Of a DNA stretch of 64,000 bases, positions 37,294-47,700 are shown piece after piece. Origin of the DNA: an uncultured bacterium (lineage in GTDB: Bacteria > Verrucomicrobiota > Kiritimatiellia > PWTM01); contig CALLFZ010000003.1 in assembly GCA_938010045.1 (NCBI GenBank), forward strand, positions 1 to 64,000, written 5' to 3'. The notes under the pieces are model-generated. The model had not been told where the DNA came from and did not search any database. It saw only the letters and a list, made by a program, of their open reading frames with translations. Each line of letters begins with the position of its first letter. The stretch's first letter is position 1. Both the position numbers and the translations under genes were made by a program.

Positions 37294-38531
37294 ACGAGGC
37301 GCCGTACCTCGGGCGTGACCGCTGTGCCGACCGCCGAAGCGGTATCCGCGAGCTGATGGACGACCTTGGCTCCGCGCTGGCGGGGCGCACGAACCTGCTC
37401 ATGCTGGGCGGCGGCAACCCGGCCCGCGTGCCGGCCGCCGAGCGGCTGTGGCGGCGGCGCATGCAAGAGCTGCTGAGCGAGGGCGACCGGTTCGAACGGA
37501 TGCTGGGCCTCTACGAGATTCCAGAAGGCGCGCCGTCGTTCCGTGCGGCGGTCGCCGAGACGCTCGCCGGGCAGTACGGTTGGCCGCTGACCGCCGGCAA
37601 CATCGCGATCACGCACGGCAGTCAGGGCGCGGTGTACTATCTCGCGAACCTTCTGGCCGGCCGGCGTGGACGCATATGGCTGCCCATGGCGCCGGAGTAC
37701 ATCGGCTACTCCGATCTCACCGACCGCCACGACGGGCTCGTTGCCGCGCGTCCCCGCATCGAGTCCCATGGTGGCCGCGAGTTCAAGTACCGGCTCAGCG
37801 CCGAGGAACCTCCGGCCGATACGGTGGCAATTCTCCTCTCGAGACCGACGAACCCTACGGGCAACGTCGTCACCGACGACGAGCTGCGTTGGCTCGACGA
37901 GCTGGCCGCCACGCGCGACATCCCGCTCATCGTGGACGGCGCCTACGGGCCGCCGTTCCCCGACATCGTCGCGGCCGACGTGCGACCGTTCTGGAGCGAG
38001 CGCGTGATTTGGCTGCTGAGCCTCTCGAAGCTCGGGCTGCCGGGCGTGCGCACTGGCCTTGTGGTGGCTGGCGAGCGGTGGGTGCACCGCGTGGCCGAGA
38101 TGCATGCGATTGCGGCGCTGGCGAGTGGCAACCTCGGCCCCGCACTGGTCGAACCGCTGCTGCGTTCGGGCGAACTGCTGGAGCTGTGCCGCCGCGAGCT
38201 CAAGCCGTTTTATGACCGCAAGGCGGCCGCCGCTCGGGAATGGATCGAGGAGTGCTGGCCGGCCGACCGCGACTGGCGGCTGCACGTCCGCGAGGGGGCC
38301 TTCTTTATCTGGGCGTGGTTCCCGGGGCTTCGGATCTCCTCCTACGAACTGTACCACCGGCTCAAGGCGCGCGGCGTGATCGCGGTCTCGGGGCATCACT
38401 TCTTCGCCGGCGCGGACGAACACGATCGGCACCGGCACGAATGCCTGCGGATCAGCTTCGCGATGTCGGAGGAGGTTGTGCGGGAGGGGCTGCGGCGGAT
38501 CGGCGAGGCGCTGCGCGACGTGTTGGCGTGA
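37290..38531 (+). CDS. avtA: Valine-pyruvate aminotransferase-like PLP enzyme
   Basis: This 413-residue fold-type I aminotransferase starts at ATG 37290 in the overlap with the ankyrin gene; E. coli AvtA has 417. The pyridoxal-phosphate lysine is Lys247 in SLSKLGLPGVRTG. Other family marks are GGGNPARVP near the start, ITHGSQGAVYYLANLL, SRPTNPTGNVV and the Asp of PLIVDGAYG. The C-terminal REGAFFIWAWF and ECLRISFAMSE fit the AvtA branch. It would transfer the amino group between valine and pyruvate, or act on a related substrate pair. Confidence 0.85.
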   Translation: MNEAPYLGRDRCADRRSGIRELMDDLGSALAGRTNLLMLGGGNPARVPAAERLWRRRMQELLSEGDRFERMLGLYEIPEGAPSFRAAVAETLAGQYGWPLTAGNIAITHGSQGAVYYLANLLAGRRGRIWLPMAPEYIGYSDLTDRHDGLVAARPRIESHGGREFKYRLSAEEPPADTVAILLSRPTNPTGNVVTDDELRWLDELAATRDIPLIVDGAYGPPFPDIVAADVRPFWSERVIWLLSLSKLGLPGVRTGLVVAGERWVHRVAEMHAIAALASGNLGPALVEPLLRSGELLELCRRELKPFYDRKAAAAREWIEECWPADRDWRLHVREGAFFIWAWFPGLRISSYELYHRLKARGVIAVSGHHFFAGADEHDRHRHECLRISFAMSEEVVREGLRRIGEALRDVLA

Positions 38532-38904
38532 ACGCCGACTCCGTCGGGCGATCCCTGCGCTCCACGAGGGGCGGCGGTGCGGTGGCGACACCGACGTCCG
38601 CTGAAGCCGGTCTGGCCGTTCGAGGCCGACGCGAGCACGATCCACGCTGGAGGGGGCCGGCCAGAGTCTGGGAACCTCTACGCGCAGTCGCGCGCCGGAG
38701 CGAGAGCGGCCTTGGGTGCGAGGGGCCCCGCGCAGCGTGGCACCGCGTTGGCTCATCGCGGAGCCATCCAACGCCCGGCGCCCTCGACGGGGCCTCGTCA
38801 CGACGTCACGGCCCTCTGCCCGAGGCCGGATTCTGTGTGGCGCTTCGCGGCTTGACTTGCGGTGGCGGGCGCGATGGACTGGCCGAACACGGAGGCGTTC
38901 GGCG
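38532..38904. other. Intergenic region, no gene recognised
   Basis: About 370 nt between the aminotransferase and the sulfatase. It ends with the sulfatase ribosome binding site GGAGG at 38891-38895. No terminator hairpin with a T-tract, no RNA and no paired-dyad repeat is seen here. Confidence 0.5.
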
Positions 38905-40848
38905 ATGAACCAGGCAACGTGCGGTGGCGAGCCGGCGGGGTGGAGCCGGCGCGCGTTTTTGGGTGCCATCGGGGCGGCGGCGGCGACGCGCGCGTGGCCG
39001 CAGGCGGGACCGGATCCCTCGGCACGGCCGAACCTGCTGTGGATCACCTGCGAGGATACATCGCCGTGGATGGGGTTTGGCGGCGATCCGCAGGCCCGCA
39101 CGCCGAATCTCGACCGGCTCGCGCGCGAGAGCGTTCACTACACGCGAGCATTTGCGACCGCCCCGGTCTGCGCGCCGGCGCGGTTCGCGCTGATTTCCGG
39201 GCTCTACGCCCATGCGGCGGGCACCTGCCACCTGCGGTCGCAGTATCCGGCGCCGCGGGACGCGCGTCCATTTCCGGCGCGGCTTCGCGCGGCCGGCTAC
39301 CACTGCACCAACAACGTCAAAACCGACTACAACTGCGCCGAGGAACCGGCGTGGATCGGCGAGGCCTGGACCGAGTGCAGCGATCAGGCCGACTGGCGAT
39401 CGCGGCCGGCCGGCGCGCCGTTTTTCGCGGTCATCAACCTCGTCGAAACGCATCAGGGGCCGACGAACGTCGAACCGCCGGAGTCGTTCGAGCAGAGGAT
39501 CGGGTCGCGGCTGGCGCCCTCTGAGCGGCACGACCCCGCGCAGATGCGGGTGCCGCCATTCTACCCCGACACGACGCTGATTCGCGCGGCCATGGCGCGC
39601 GTGTACGATGCGATCACCGCGATGGACCGGCGCGTGGGAGAGATTCTCGGCCAATTGGTGCGGGACGGCTTGGCCGATTCGACGATCGTGATGTTCTATT
39701 CGGACCACGGCCAGGGCATACCGCGGGGCAAACGAACGTTGTACGACACGGGTCTTCAGGTGCCGTTGTTGGTGCGGATCCCGCCGCGGTGGCGGGCATG
39801 GTGGCCCGGGGAGCCGGGGGCGCGGTGCGACCAGTTGGTGTCGTTGGTGGATTTCGGCGCGACGGCGCTGAGCCTCTGTGGGATTCGGCCTCCCGAGGGG
39901 ACGCATGGCCGGGCGTTTCTCGGTCCGCACGCCGGCGCCACCCGCTCGTACATCTTCGGGGCGCGGGACCGGGTGGACGAGGCGTATGAGTTGAGCCGGG
40001 CCGTGCGGGACGGCCGATGGCTCTACATTCGAAACTTCATGCCGCACCTGTCATGGTTGGCGCCGGAGGGGTACTCCGATCAGGCGGCCCTGCGCCGGGA
40101 GCTCGTGCGGCTGGCGCGCGAGGGTGCGATGAACGAGCCTCGCTTCGCATGGGCCGCGCCGCGCAAGCCCCTCGAGGAGCTGTACGACAGCGAGGCCGAC
40201 CCGTGGCAGTTGCGGAATCTCGCTGGCGATCCCGACCATGCGGCGACGCTGAGCCGCTTGCGGGAGATGCTTCGCCAACACCTGCTCGAGATGCGCGACC
40301 TGGGCTTCATGCCTGAATGGCGACTGGCGATGCTGGCAGCCGATGGCACGCCGCCGGCAGCTGCGGCGGCGGATGACGCGACGTGGCCGTGTGCGCGGGT
40401 GCTGGAGACCGCCGAGGGCGTGGGGCGGCCGGAGGCCGCCGCGATGCTGCTGGAGCGTACGCGCGACGTGGATCCTTCGGTCCGCTGGTGGGCGTGTGTT
40501 GGCCTGCGCTCGATCGGGCTTCGAAGCGACGAGTGCCGCGAGGCGCTGCGGCGCCTGCTGAGGGACTGTCCGCCCGTTCGGATTGAAGCGGCGGCTGCGC
40601 TGGTGGACGGGTGGGCCATGCGCGACGCGCTCGAGGTGCTCGCAGACGCGGTTCGGTCGGAGGACGAGCGCGAGGCCGTTCATGCGGCGCGCGCGCTGCA
40701 ACTTCTCGGGCCGGCGGCCGCGCCCGTGGCGGACGCGATGCGTGCGGCGCTCCAGCGCGCGCAAGGGAGGGGCGACTGGCCGATGTACCTGCGGTTTTCG
40801 CTCGAGCCCGCCCTCCTCGCCCTTGATTCGAACTCCGGAGCCAAGTGA
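38905..40848 (+). CDS. Tat-exported S1-family sulfatase with C-terminal helical repeats
   Basis: This 647-residue protein starts at ATG 38905, with GGAGG 9 nt upstream. A Tat signal (WSRRAFLGAIGAAAATRA) is followed by the sulfatase fold: PNLLWITCEDTSP (metal site), and the formylglycine motif Cys89-Ala-Pro-Ala-Arg93 with GLYAHAAG after it. DSTIVMFYSDHGQGI and GKRTLYDTGLQVPLLV complete the active site. The Cys form is matured by an anaerobic radical SAM enzyme or FGE encoded elsewhere. After about residue 500 the protein continues with HEAT-like helical repeats (DPSVRWWACVGLRSIG, DCPPVRIEAAAALVDG). These are unusual as a sulfatase tail and may bind a partner or glycan. Such sulfatases are highly amplified in Kiritimatiellota. 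Confidence 0.9.
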   Translation: MNQATCGGEPAGWSRRAFLGAIGAAAATRAWPQAGPDPSARPNLLWITCEDTSPWMGFGGDPQARTPNLDRLARESVHYTRAFATAPVCAPARFALISGLYAHAAGTCHLRSQYPAPRDARPFPARLRAAGYHCTNNVKTDYNCAEEPAWIGEAWTECSDQADWRSRPAGAPFFAVINLVETHQGPTNVEPPESFEQRIGSRLAPSERHDPAQMRVPPFYPDTTLIRAAMARVYDAITAMDRRVGEILGQLVRDGLADSTIVMFYSDHGQGIPRGKRTLYDTGLQVPLLVRIPPRWRAWWPGEPGARCDQLVSLVDFGATALSLCGIRPPEGTHGRAFLGPHAGATRSYIFGARDRVDEAYELSRAVRDGRWLYIRNFMPHLSWLAPEGYSDQAALRRELVRLAREGAMNEPRFAWAAPRKPLEELYDSEADPWQLRNLAGDPDHAATLSRLREMLRQHLLEMRDLGFMPEWRLAMLAADGTPPAAAAADDATWPCARVLETAEGVGRPEAAAMLLERTRDVDPSVRWWACVGLRSIGLRSDECREALRRLLRDCPPVRIEAAAALVDGWAMRDALEVLADAVRSEDEREAVHAARALQLLGPAAAPVADAMRAALQRAQGRGDWPMYLRFSLEPALLALDSNSGAK

Positions 40849-41205
40849 GGCCCGTCCCCTCGCGCGGCGCAGCGTCGCACGCGTGGCTTGCCGTCTGATG
40901 GGGCGGGACATGCGTCTCCACAGCGGCGGGCGGGGCGCCGAGTCACCACGGTCTCTGCGTCCATGCGTGGCGCCGGCGCCACATGATTTCGTTGCAAACC
41001 GCTCAAAGCGTTCAAACACAGTTCCAACGAAAAACAGGCGCACGACTCACCACGACACAACAGGCGGCGCGCATGGTGTGCGGCGTCGGACCGGGCGTGG
41101 GCCCCGATCCAGCTGAGACCGGCGAAACCGGTCACGGGTGGCGGCCGCGTCGGGCGGCGCGGCCGGGTCCGCGGGCAACGGAACGAGCAGCGAGGAGACT
41201 CGAGC
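40849..41205. other. Intergenic region before the beta-helix protein, no gene recognised
   Basis: About 355 nt. It ends with a good ribosome binding site (GCGAGGAGACTC, 41187-41200) for the gene at 41206. The stretch 40990-41060 is locally AT-richer and is the likeliest place for its promoter, but I see no convincing -35/-10 pair. Confidence 0.45.
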
Positions 41206-43005
41206 ATGAGACACATGAAGGCAATGGCATGCGCGGCCGCGGTGGCCGCGGCGGGCGCCGCCGGCGCCGCGACGATCGTCGTGTCGAGCGACATCACGAC
41301 GGATCAAACGTGGACCTCGAACAACACCTACATCATCCAGGGACCGATCTTTGTTCGCGACGGCGCGATTTTGACGGTCCAAGCAGGCACGCTGATCCGC
41401 GGCACCAATCCGGCGCCGCAGCAGCCGGGCACGCTCGTCGTGTCGCGTGGGTCAAAGATCCGAATGCTGGGCACGCGCGAGGCGCCGATCGTGATGACCG
41501 CGGTGGGCGACGATCATTTCGTGCCGCCGGCGTATACGAACGGGACCCCGCCGTGGAACAATCCGTTCAATGGCATCACGAAGCAGTGGGGCGGTCTGAT
41601 CGTGTTGGGCCGCACCTACATCGCAACCGCTGTGTATGAGCCGGGCACGCCCTCGCCGAACGCGAGCATTGACTGGCAGATTGAAGGCTTGCAGCCCTAC
41701 GGCGTGTACGGTCGGTACGGCGGTGGCAACGACGACGACGACAGCGGCGAAATCCGTTTCGTGCAGATCCGGTATGGCGCGTACGTGCTGGGCGCCAACA
41801 ACGAGGTGAACGGACTGACCTGCGGCGCCGTGGGCCGCGGCACGAAAATTTCGCATGTCGAAGTGTTCAACAACGCCGACGACGCGTTCGAGTTCTTCGG
41901 CGGCACGGTGAATCTGAAGTACCTCGTCGCGTGGGCCGACGGCGACGACGGCATTGACTGGGACGAGGGCTACCGCGGCAAGATGCAGTTCGTCCTGCGG
42001 GTGCAGGGCGTGCTGGCGACGACGGGCGAGCGGTCGGACAAGGGCGCGGAGATGGATGGCGCCTTTGACCAGCCTGGACCCCAGCCGCCCTCCGTTCCGA
42101 CGCTCTACAACGTCACCATGATTGGCCACGGCCGGTACACGAACCGGAAGGCCAACACCGCGCTGCACTTCCGCGACGGGTCGGGCGGCCGCTACTACAA
42201 CTCGCTGTTCATGGACTTCGGTGGCGCGTGCGCGCTCATCGAGGGCGATATCAACGACTCCTACCCGCATGATTCCGCCGACCTCACGCAGCAGAACTAC
42301 GTGAAGAACACGTGGTATACGCACGACGGCGGCGGCAAGCGGCTCGAAGTTGCGAACTGCGTGTTCTGGTACATGGGCACGAACGTGGCGTTCGGCTGCC
42401 CGGCCAACACCAACCAGCTTGCGACCACATGGGGTGCATCGGGCGCCGACGGCAACCTGCCGCACTACTCGTACCCGCTCTTCACGGACGGCACCCTCAG
42501 CAACACCTATCTTCCCAACTTGAGCGATCTGCCGGTGCGGGACTTTGTTCGCGCGACGAACAACCCCGTCGTGATCGGCAGCACGACCCACTATCCGGTC
42601 GAGTTCCTCGACCCGACGCTCCCGACCAACAGCACGCTGCTGACGGCCGGGCGATTGCCGCCGGCCGATGGGTTCTTCACACCCGTGCGCATGATCGGCG
42701 CCTTCGGCACAAAGAACTGGGCGGACTGGACCCTGGTGAACAAGTTTGGACTGATCGAGAGCGACCAGTACGGCGAGTATAGCGATCCCGAGATCAACGA
42801 CGCGTTCGTCAGCATGACGATCCAGTTTCCGACCGTCGTGGGTGCCACCTACACGGTCCAGTACACGACCAACGAGAATACGATGGCCTGGACTGATCTA
42901 GCGACGGGCATTACCGGCACCGGTCAAAACTACAAGTACACCGATCAGCGGCCGATCACGGAGCCGCGGATCTACCGCGTGCTGTCGAGCCAGTTGGCGC
43001 CATAA
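41206..43005 (+). CDS. Secreted right-handed beta-helix protein
   Basis: This 599-residue protein has a signal peptide (AMACAAAVAAAGAAGAA) and then repeated short beta-strand turns typical of a parallel beta-helix. Examples are YIIQGPIFVRDGAILTVQAG, LVVSRGSKIRMLGTREAPI, ISHVEVFNNADDAFEFFGG and LKYLVAWADGDDGIDWDEG. The Asp-rich turns GNDDDDSGE and DGDDGIDWDE could bind calcium. The mature protein is nearly free of Cys and Lys and ends with a beta domain (VVGATYTVQYTTNENTMAWTDL). It lies before a TonB-type uptake locus and is probably a surface protein. A strong terminator follows its stop. Confidence 0.8.
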   Translation: MRHMKAMACAAAVAAAGAAGAATIVVSSDITTDQTWTSNNTYIIQGPIFVRDGAILTVQAGTLIRGTNPAPQQPGTLVVSRGSKIRMLGTREAPIVMTAVGDDHFVPPAYTNGTPPWNNPFNGITKQWGGLIVLGRTYIATAVYEPGTPSPNASIDWQIEGLQPYGVYGRYGGGNDDDDSGEIRFVQIRYGAYVLGANNEVNGLTCGAVGRGTKISHVEVFNNADDAFEFFGGTVNLKYLVAWADGDDGIDWDEGYRGKMQFVLRVQGVLATTGERSDKGAEMDGAFDQPGPQPPSVPTLYNVTMIGHGRYTNRKANTALHFRDGSGGRYYNSLFMDFGGACALIEGDINDSYPHDSADLTQQNYVKNTWYTHDGGGKRLEVANCVFWYMGTNVAFGCPANTNQLATTWGASGADGNLPHYSYPLFTDGTLSNTYLPNLSDLPVRDFVRATNNPVVIGSTTHYPVEFLDPTLPTNSTLLTAGRLPPADGFFTPVRMIGAFGTKNWADWTLVNKFGLIESDQYGEYSDPEINDAFVSMTIQFPTVVGATYTVQYTTNENTMAWTDLATGITGTGQNYKYTDQRPITEPRIYRVLSSQLAP

Positions 43006-43038
43006 CGATTGTCCGGTCTCTCTCCCGGACGCACTGCG

Positions 43039-43076
43039 GGCGGGGGGTCTTCCAGGACCCCCCGCCTTGTGTTTTT
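43039..43076 (+). terminator. Rho-independent terminator after the beta-helix gene
   Basis: A perfect 11-bp stem GGCGGGGGGTC (43039-43049) / GACCCCCCGCC (43056-43066) with the six-base loop TTCCAG is followed by TTGTGTTTTT. It begins 33 nt after the stop of the beta-helix gene, so that gene is probably transcribed alone. Confidence 0.9.
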
Positions 43077-43572
43077 GACTCCATGGCCCGCCGATCACGG
43101 TGCGCACCTCGCCCTGACTCGATGTCGTTCCTCGCAGGGCGTCGTGGCAGTTACGATCGTGGCTGCCGAGGCCGCAGGGCTCGCGGCTGGCCAGCCTCGC
43201 GCCAACCTCAAAAAGAGGAACGCGCGCGCGCGAACGCGCGCGCGCGATGCCGTGCCCCGGCGCGCGATGAGCGGCGAGGCGCCGCGCGAGTGCGACGCCG
43301 CGACGGCCACACGAACCGCGAACGCTCTCACCCGCCACCCTGCACGGGTCCAACCGACGGCCGCCGCTCGCTCGGCTCCGCACTCCAGGAGCCGTGCCTA
43401 GGCAAGATCAAGAGCTGGGGGCGCTGCGCGTCGCGCCGAACACTCGGAGGTCTCAAGGACCGGCCGCCGACACTCGCCGGACGTCGCGGTCACCGCGACG
43501 CGACGGAATCACGTCACAGAAATGTAAACGGTCCCTTGCAGAATCCTGACATGGTGAGCCGATCATGGCCAC
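43077..43572. other. Intergenic region before the TonB-type uptake locus
   Basis: About 495 nt. Open frames are present but have Arg-rich shadow-like translations. The GCGCGCG runs around 43220-43260 are low-complexity. The promoter of the following operon must lie here; I cannot place it. Confidence 0.45.
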
Positions 43573-44778
43573 ATGTCGCTGTTGTCTTCCGAGATCGTAC
43601 CTTCCATCGTGCGCAGAATGTGCCCGGGCGCAGTGGCCGTGGCGGTCGCCGTGAGCCTGGCGACCGGGGCTGGCTGCGATCGGCCGGCCGGTTCCGCGGA
43701 ACGGGCCTCGCTCGAGGCGGCGTGGACGTTCGCGGCCGCCATCACGAACGATCCGGCCGACCAGGCCCAATGCCAGGAACAGGTGGTGCGGGTCTGGATC
43801 GAACTGGGCGAACTGAAGCGAGCGGAAGCGCTGGCGCGCCGGATCAAAACCTGGCGACGCGTCGTGTTGCTGGCCGATGTGGCGCGGGAGCACGCGCGAC
43901 GAGGAGAGACCCGCGCGGCCATGCGGCTGCTCGAGGCCGCCCAAGCCGAGGCCGCAGGTGTGACGGACTGGCCCTTGGACCGCGTCCGCGCCCACATCGC
44001 CCGCGCGCGGGCGGTCATGGGCGATGACGGTCCGGCCCGAGTGCTGTTCACGCAGTACGCGCATGATCCAGCCACTCGAGCCCGCCTGCAGGGCAGCGGA
44101 GTAATCGCGCTGGCGGCGGCGGGACGGTGGGACGACGCGTTGGCGCTGGCGCGCGAACGCCCCGCGGACGCGCGGTTCGAGGACGCGCTCGAGCTCGCGG
44201 CCGCGCTGTGCGAGGCGACGGAACTGCGCGCCGTTCCGCCGCCACGGCGCGACGAACTGCTGGACCTGGCGTGGGCCACCGCGGGCGAGATCCCAGGTTG
44301 GAAATCCGTGGAGATGCGGCTCGAGGTCCTCGAGCGCATGGCGGCCGCGGGACGGCCCACCCGCGAGCTCGCCGACAAGCTGTCGCCCATCGCGGACGCG
44401 TGGCTGGCAACACCCGCCGGTGAGGCACGGTTGGTGGTATTGAGCCGCATGGCGGAGGTGTGGGGACGGCTCGGCGACGCGGCGCGGGTGCGCGCGATCG
44501 CAGACGCAGTGGGCACGGCGATCGAGGCCCAAATCCAGCCGATCGATCGCCCGGAGATTTGGGCACGGATGGCGAGCGGGGCGGCACGGGCCGGCGATGT
44601 GGAAGCCGCGTCGGCGCTCTTCGGTCGGGCGGTCGAGGCGACGGTGTCGCTGGCGAACCTGCGGCCGCGCGCGATGGCCGCGGTGGCGATCGCGTTGGCG
44701 GCGGCGAGGAGCGGATTCGATCCATCACAGATTGGCGAGGCGTGGACACGGCTGCAGACCTCGATCCATGGCGGCTAG
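43573..44778 (+). CDS. Lipoprotein with TPR-like helical repeats
   Basis: This 401-residue protein has an N-terminal hydrophobic stretch ending LATGAGC, compatible with a lipoprotein site. ATG 43618 (MCPGAVAVAVAVSL) is a plausible alternative start, with a better signal peptide. The rest is alpha-helical repeats with alternating Ala/Arg/Glu, such as RVWIELGELKRAEALARRI, DVAREHARRGETRAAMRLLEAA and RMASGAARAGDVEAASALFGRA. Its stop overlaps the TonB-dependent receptor start by 11 nt, so it probably works with that receptor at the membrane. No catalytic motif is visible. Confidence 0.7.
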   Translation: MSLLSSEIVPSIVRRMCPGAVAVAVAVSLATGAGCDRPAGSAERASLEAAWTFAAAITNDPADQAQCQEQVVRVWIELGELKRAEALARRIKTWRRVVLLADVAREHARRGETRAAMRLLEAAQAEAAGVTDWPLDRVRAHIARARAVMGDDGPARVLFTQYAHDPATRARLQGSGVIALAAAGRWDDALALARERPADARFEDALELAAALCEATELRAVPPPRRDELLDLAWATAGEIPGWKSVEMRLEVLERMAAAGRPTRELADKLSPIADAWLATPAGEARLVVLSRMAEVWGRLGDAARVRAIADAVGTAIEAQIQPIDRPEIWARMASGAARAGDVEAASALFGRAVEATVSLANLRPRAMAAVAIALAAARSGFDPSQIGEAWTRLQTSIHGG

Positions 44779-47700
44779 CCGGACACTGCGGGGGCTCATG
44801 GCTCTGTTGGCGTCCATCACCGTCGCGATTTCGCGGGGGCAGGAGGCTGCTCCGCGAGGAGGCATCCGCGGCGGCGTGTACGACGCGGAGTTCGCCGGCC
44901 CCGTGCCGGAGGCGGCGGTTCGTTTGCTCGAGTCGCCGCGCGAGACGTTCACCGACCGCCACGGCAGCTTTGCCATCACCGACCTGCCGCCCGGCGCCTA
45001 CACGGTGGTGGTCTCGAAACCGGGCTTCGTGCGCCAGGTGATCACGGGTGTGGTCGTGATGCCGGGCTCGATGGCGGATCTCACCGTGCAGCTCCGCGGC
45101 GAGGTCGTGGAGATGGAGGAGTTCATCGTTCGCGACCTCGAGCTGCAGGACACCGCGACTGAGGCCGGGATGCTCACGCTGCGACAGGAAAGCCTCACGA
45201 TGCAAGACACCATCAGCCGCGAGCTGATGAGCCGCGCCGGCGCCAGCGACGTGGCCGGCGCGCTACGGCTGGTCGTCGGCGCGACGGTGGTCGAGGGCAA
45301 GTACGCGACGGTGCGCGGTCTCGGCGATCGCTACGTCGGCGCAACCGTGAACGGGTTGCGCGTGCCGAGTGCCGATCCCAAGCGCCGCGCGGTGCACCTG
45401 GATGTGTTTCCGGCCGGCACGGTCGAGGGGCTGAGCGTGTTTAAGACGTTCACACCCGACCTGCCCGGCGATTTTACCGGCGGCGGCATCGACATCCGGA
45501 CCGTGCGCGTGCCCGACGAGCCGTTTATCCGGTTCGGCTTCTCGCGCGAGGTCAACCGACGGGTGAGCGGCAAGCCGGGCTACATCACGTACGAGGGCGG
45601 CGGCATCAACCGCTGGGGACGGCACCGCGGAGCCCGCGACATGGTCGAGGGCATGCCCACGATGGAGAAGGACGGCCTCGCCGAGCGCGGCGTTCCCTCG
45701 GCCCACCAGGAGAAGGCCCGGTCTCCACGCGACCATGATCAGGTGTACCGCGAGCTCGACCGCATCGTGCGCGGCGTCTCGCCCGCGATGGGGATCCAGC
45801 GCACACGCGTGCCCGACGGCAATCACGGCTACGACGTCGCGCTCGGTACTCAGTTCGGCTTGGGCGGCGACTGGCAGATGGGCATGCTCGGCGCCCTGAC
45901 GTATTCGAAGAAGTACTGGCTGCACCTTGGACCGGACAACACGCTGCGGCTACAGGGAGGGGGGGCGGACCCAAAGGAGTTCATTCCGTACCGCCGCGAG
46001 GTTGGCACGGAGGATCTGAAGTGGAGCGAGTTGGTCACGCTCGGCCTCGAGCGCGACGACGCGCACCGGCTCGGCCTGACCGCGATGCGCAACCGCGCCG
46101 TGACCGACCGCGCGGCCTATCGCGAGCAGCTTCACGAAACCAATACCCCGGTCTGGGCGCAGCACCAGGGCATCCACTACACCGAGCGGGCGATCGACAT
46201 CCTCCAGTTCAGCGGCGAGCACAAGTGGGGCGAGCGGCCGGAGGGACGGCGCGGCTGGGAGCTGCGATGGGGCGTCGGGCGCAACACCGCCGAGCAGGAA
46301 GAGCCGGACGTGCGGATGTTCCGCAACGTCGTGCATCCGCGCGACAACGGAACGTTCGAGTATCAGCCTCGGCCCGATGGCGCCTCGGGCGCCGACGAGG
46401 ATAGCAGCACCCGCATCTGGCGCAACACGCGCGAGATCAACTCGCAGTACGGCCTGCATCTGGGCATCCCGCTGAGCTGGCGCGCGCCGGACTGGGATCT
46501 CTCGTTCATGGGTTTCGGCGATCCCAACGCCGAGTGGCCCGCTCAGGACATCCGCCTCAACCTCGGATTTCTGCGAGACTGGACCCGCCGCCACTACCGA
46601 CAGAACTCGTTCTTCTACATGATAGGGCCGCAGAATCCGCCCCTCTACACGGGACCGGTGCGAAGCGACTTCCCGCCCGGCGCGGCCGGGCGACGGCAGT
46701 TCGAGGCCGCCCGCGCCGCCTGGTTCGCCAGTCCGGCCGGCCAAGCCTACCAGCAGGCGCTGGACGACACCGCGGCGGACAACGCACTGCGCACGTACGC
46801 GTCCGACCGGCCCGACGCACTGTGGACCGATGTGTTCACCGATCCGGATCGCATCGGTGTGGGCGAGTACAAAAACAGCCTCCGCTGGCACCTGCTGCCG
46901 AAGTTCTATGACGTGGACTACGAGGGGTTGCAAAACCTGCGCTCGGGCTATTGGAGCGTCGAACTGCCCGTGGCGCGGCAGCTACGCCTGATCGGCGGCA
47001 TGCGGGTCGAGACCACGGAAATGCGCGTCGAGCCGACGATCGACTCCGAGATCATCGATCCCGAACGCGCGTTCCTTGTGCCGGTCCGTCACTACGTGAC
47101 CAATGAACAGGGTCGGATCTCCTATGCGTACCTGATCGAGGGCCTTCCGAAGGACAAGGCCGCTGCCGACATTTCGCAGAGCGACTGGCTCCGCTCCTGG
47201 GGCGCCATTTGGGACATCGCGCCGGGTATGAGCTTACGCCTCAACTGGAGCCAGACAATCGCGCGGCCGACCTTCCTCGAAATCGCGCCGGTGATCACGC
47301 CCGACTACATCGAGGGCGAGTCGTTCATTGGTAACCGCGACCTCAAGATCTCGCACATCGTGAACCGCGACTTGCGGTGGGAATGGATCCGCGGCCCCGA
47401 TGAAGTGTTCGCGTTCAGCGTCTTCGACAAGGACATCCAGGACCCGATCGAAAAGGAGACCTTTGGCCACTTGTCCGAGTCGTACACGCTGGCCCTCAAC
47501 TACCCACGGGGGCGCGTCGAAGGCTTCGAGGTCGAAGCGCGCCGCCGGCTCGATTTCCTACCGCCGCCGTTCGACGGGGTCCGGCTCGGTATCAACTACG
47601 CGAAGCTGCGGTCCTGGGTGCAGTACCCGGAGGAACTCGTGGACGCCTTCACGCCCTACGGGCTGCCGGTGCGCGAACGGCGCCCGATGGAGGGCCAGCC

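Noticed and set aside
41452-42591. 379-residue minus-strand open frame opposite the beta-helix gene
   Set aside because: Antisense shadow; translation has no recognisable domain and no ribosome binding site was seen.
43083-44027. Plus-strand open frame of 314 residues overlapping the TPR lipoprotein start
   Set aside because: Arg-rich translation without a domain; it runs through an intergenic region and out of frame over a real gene.
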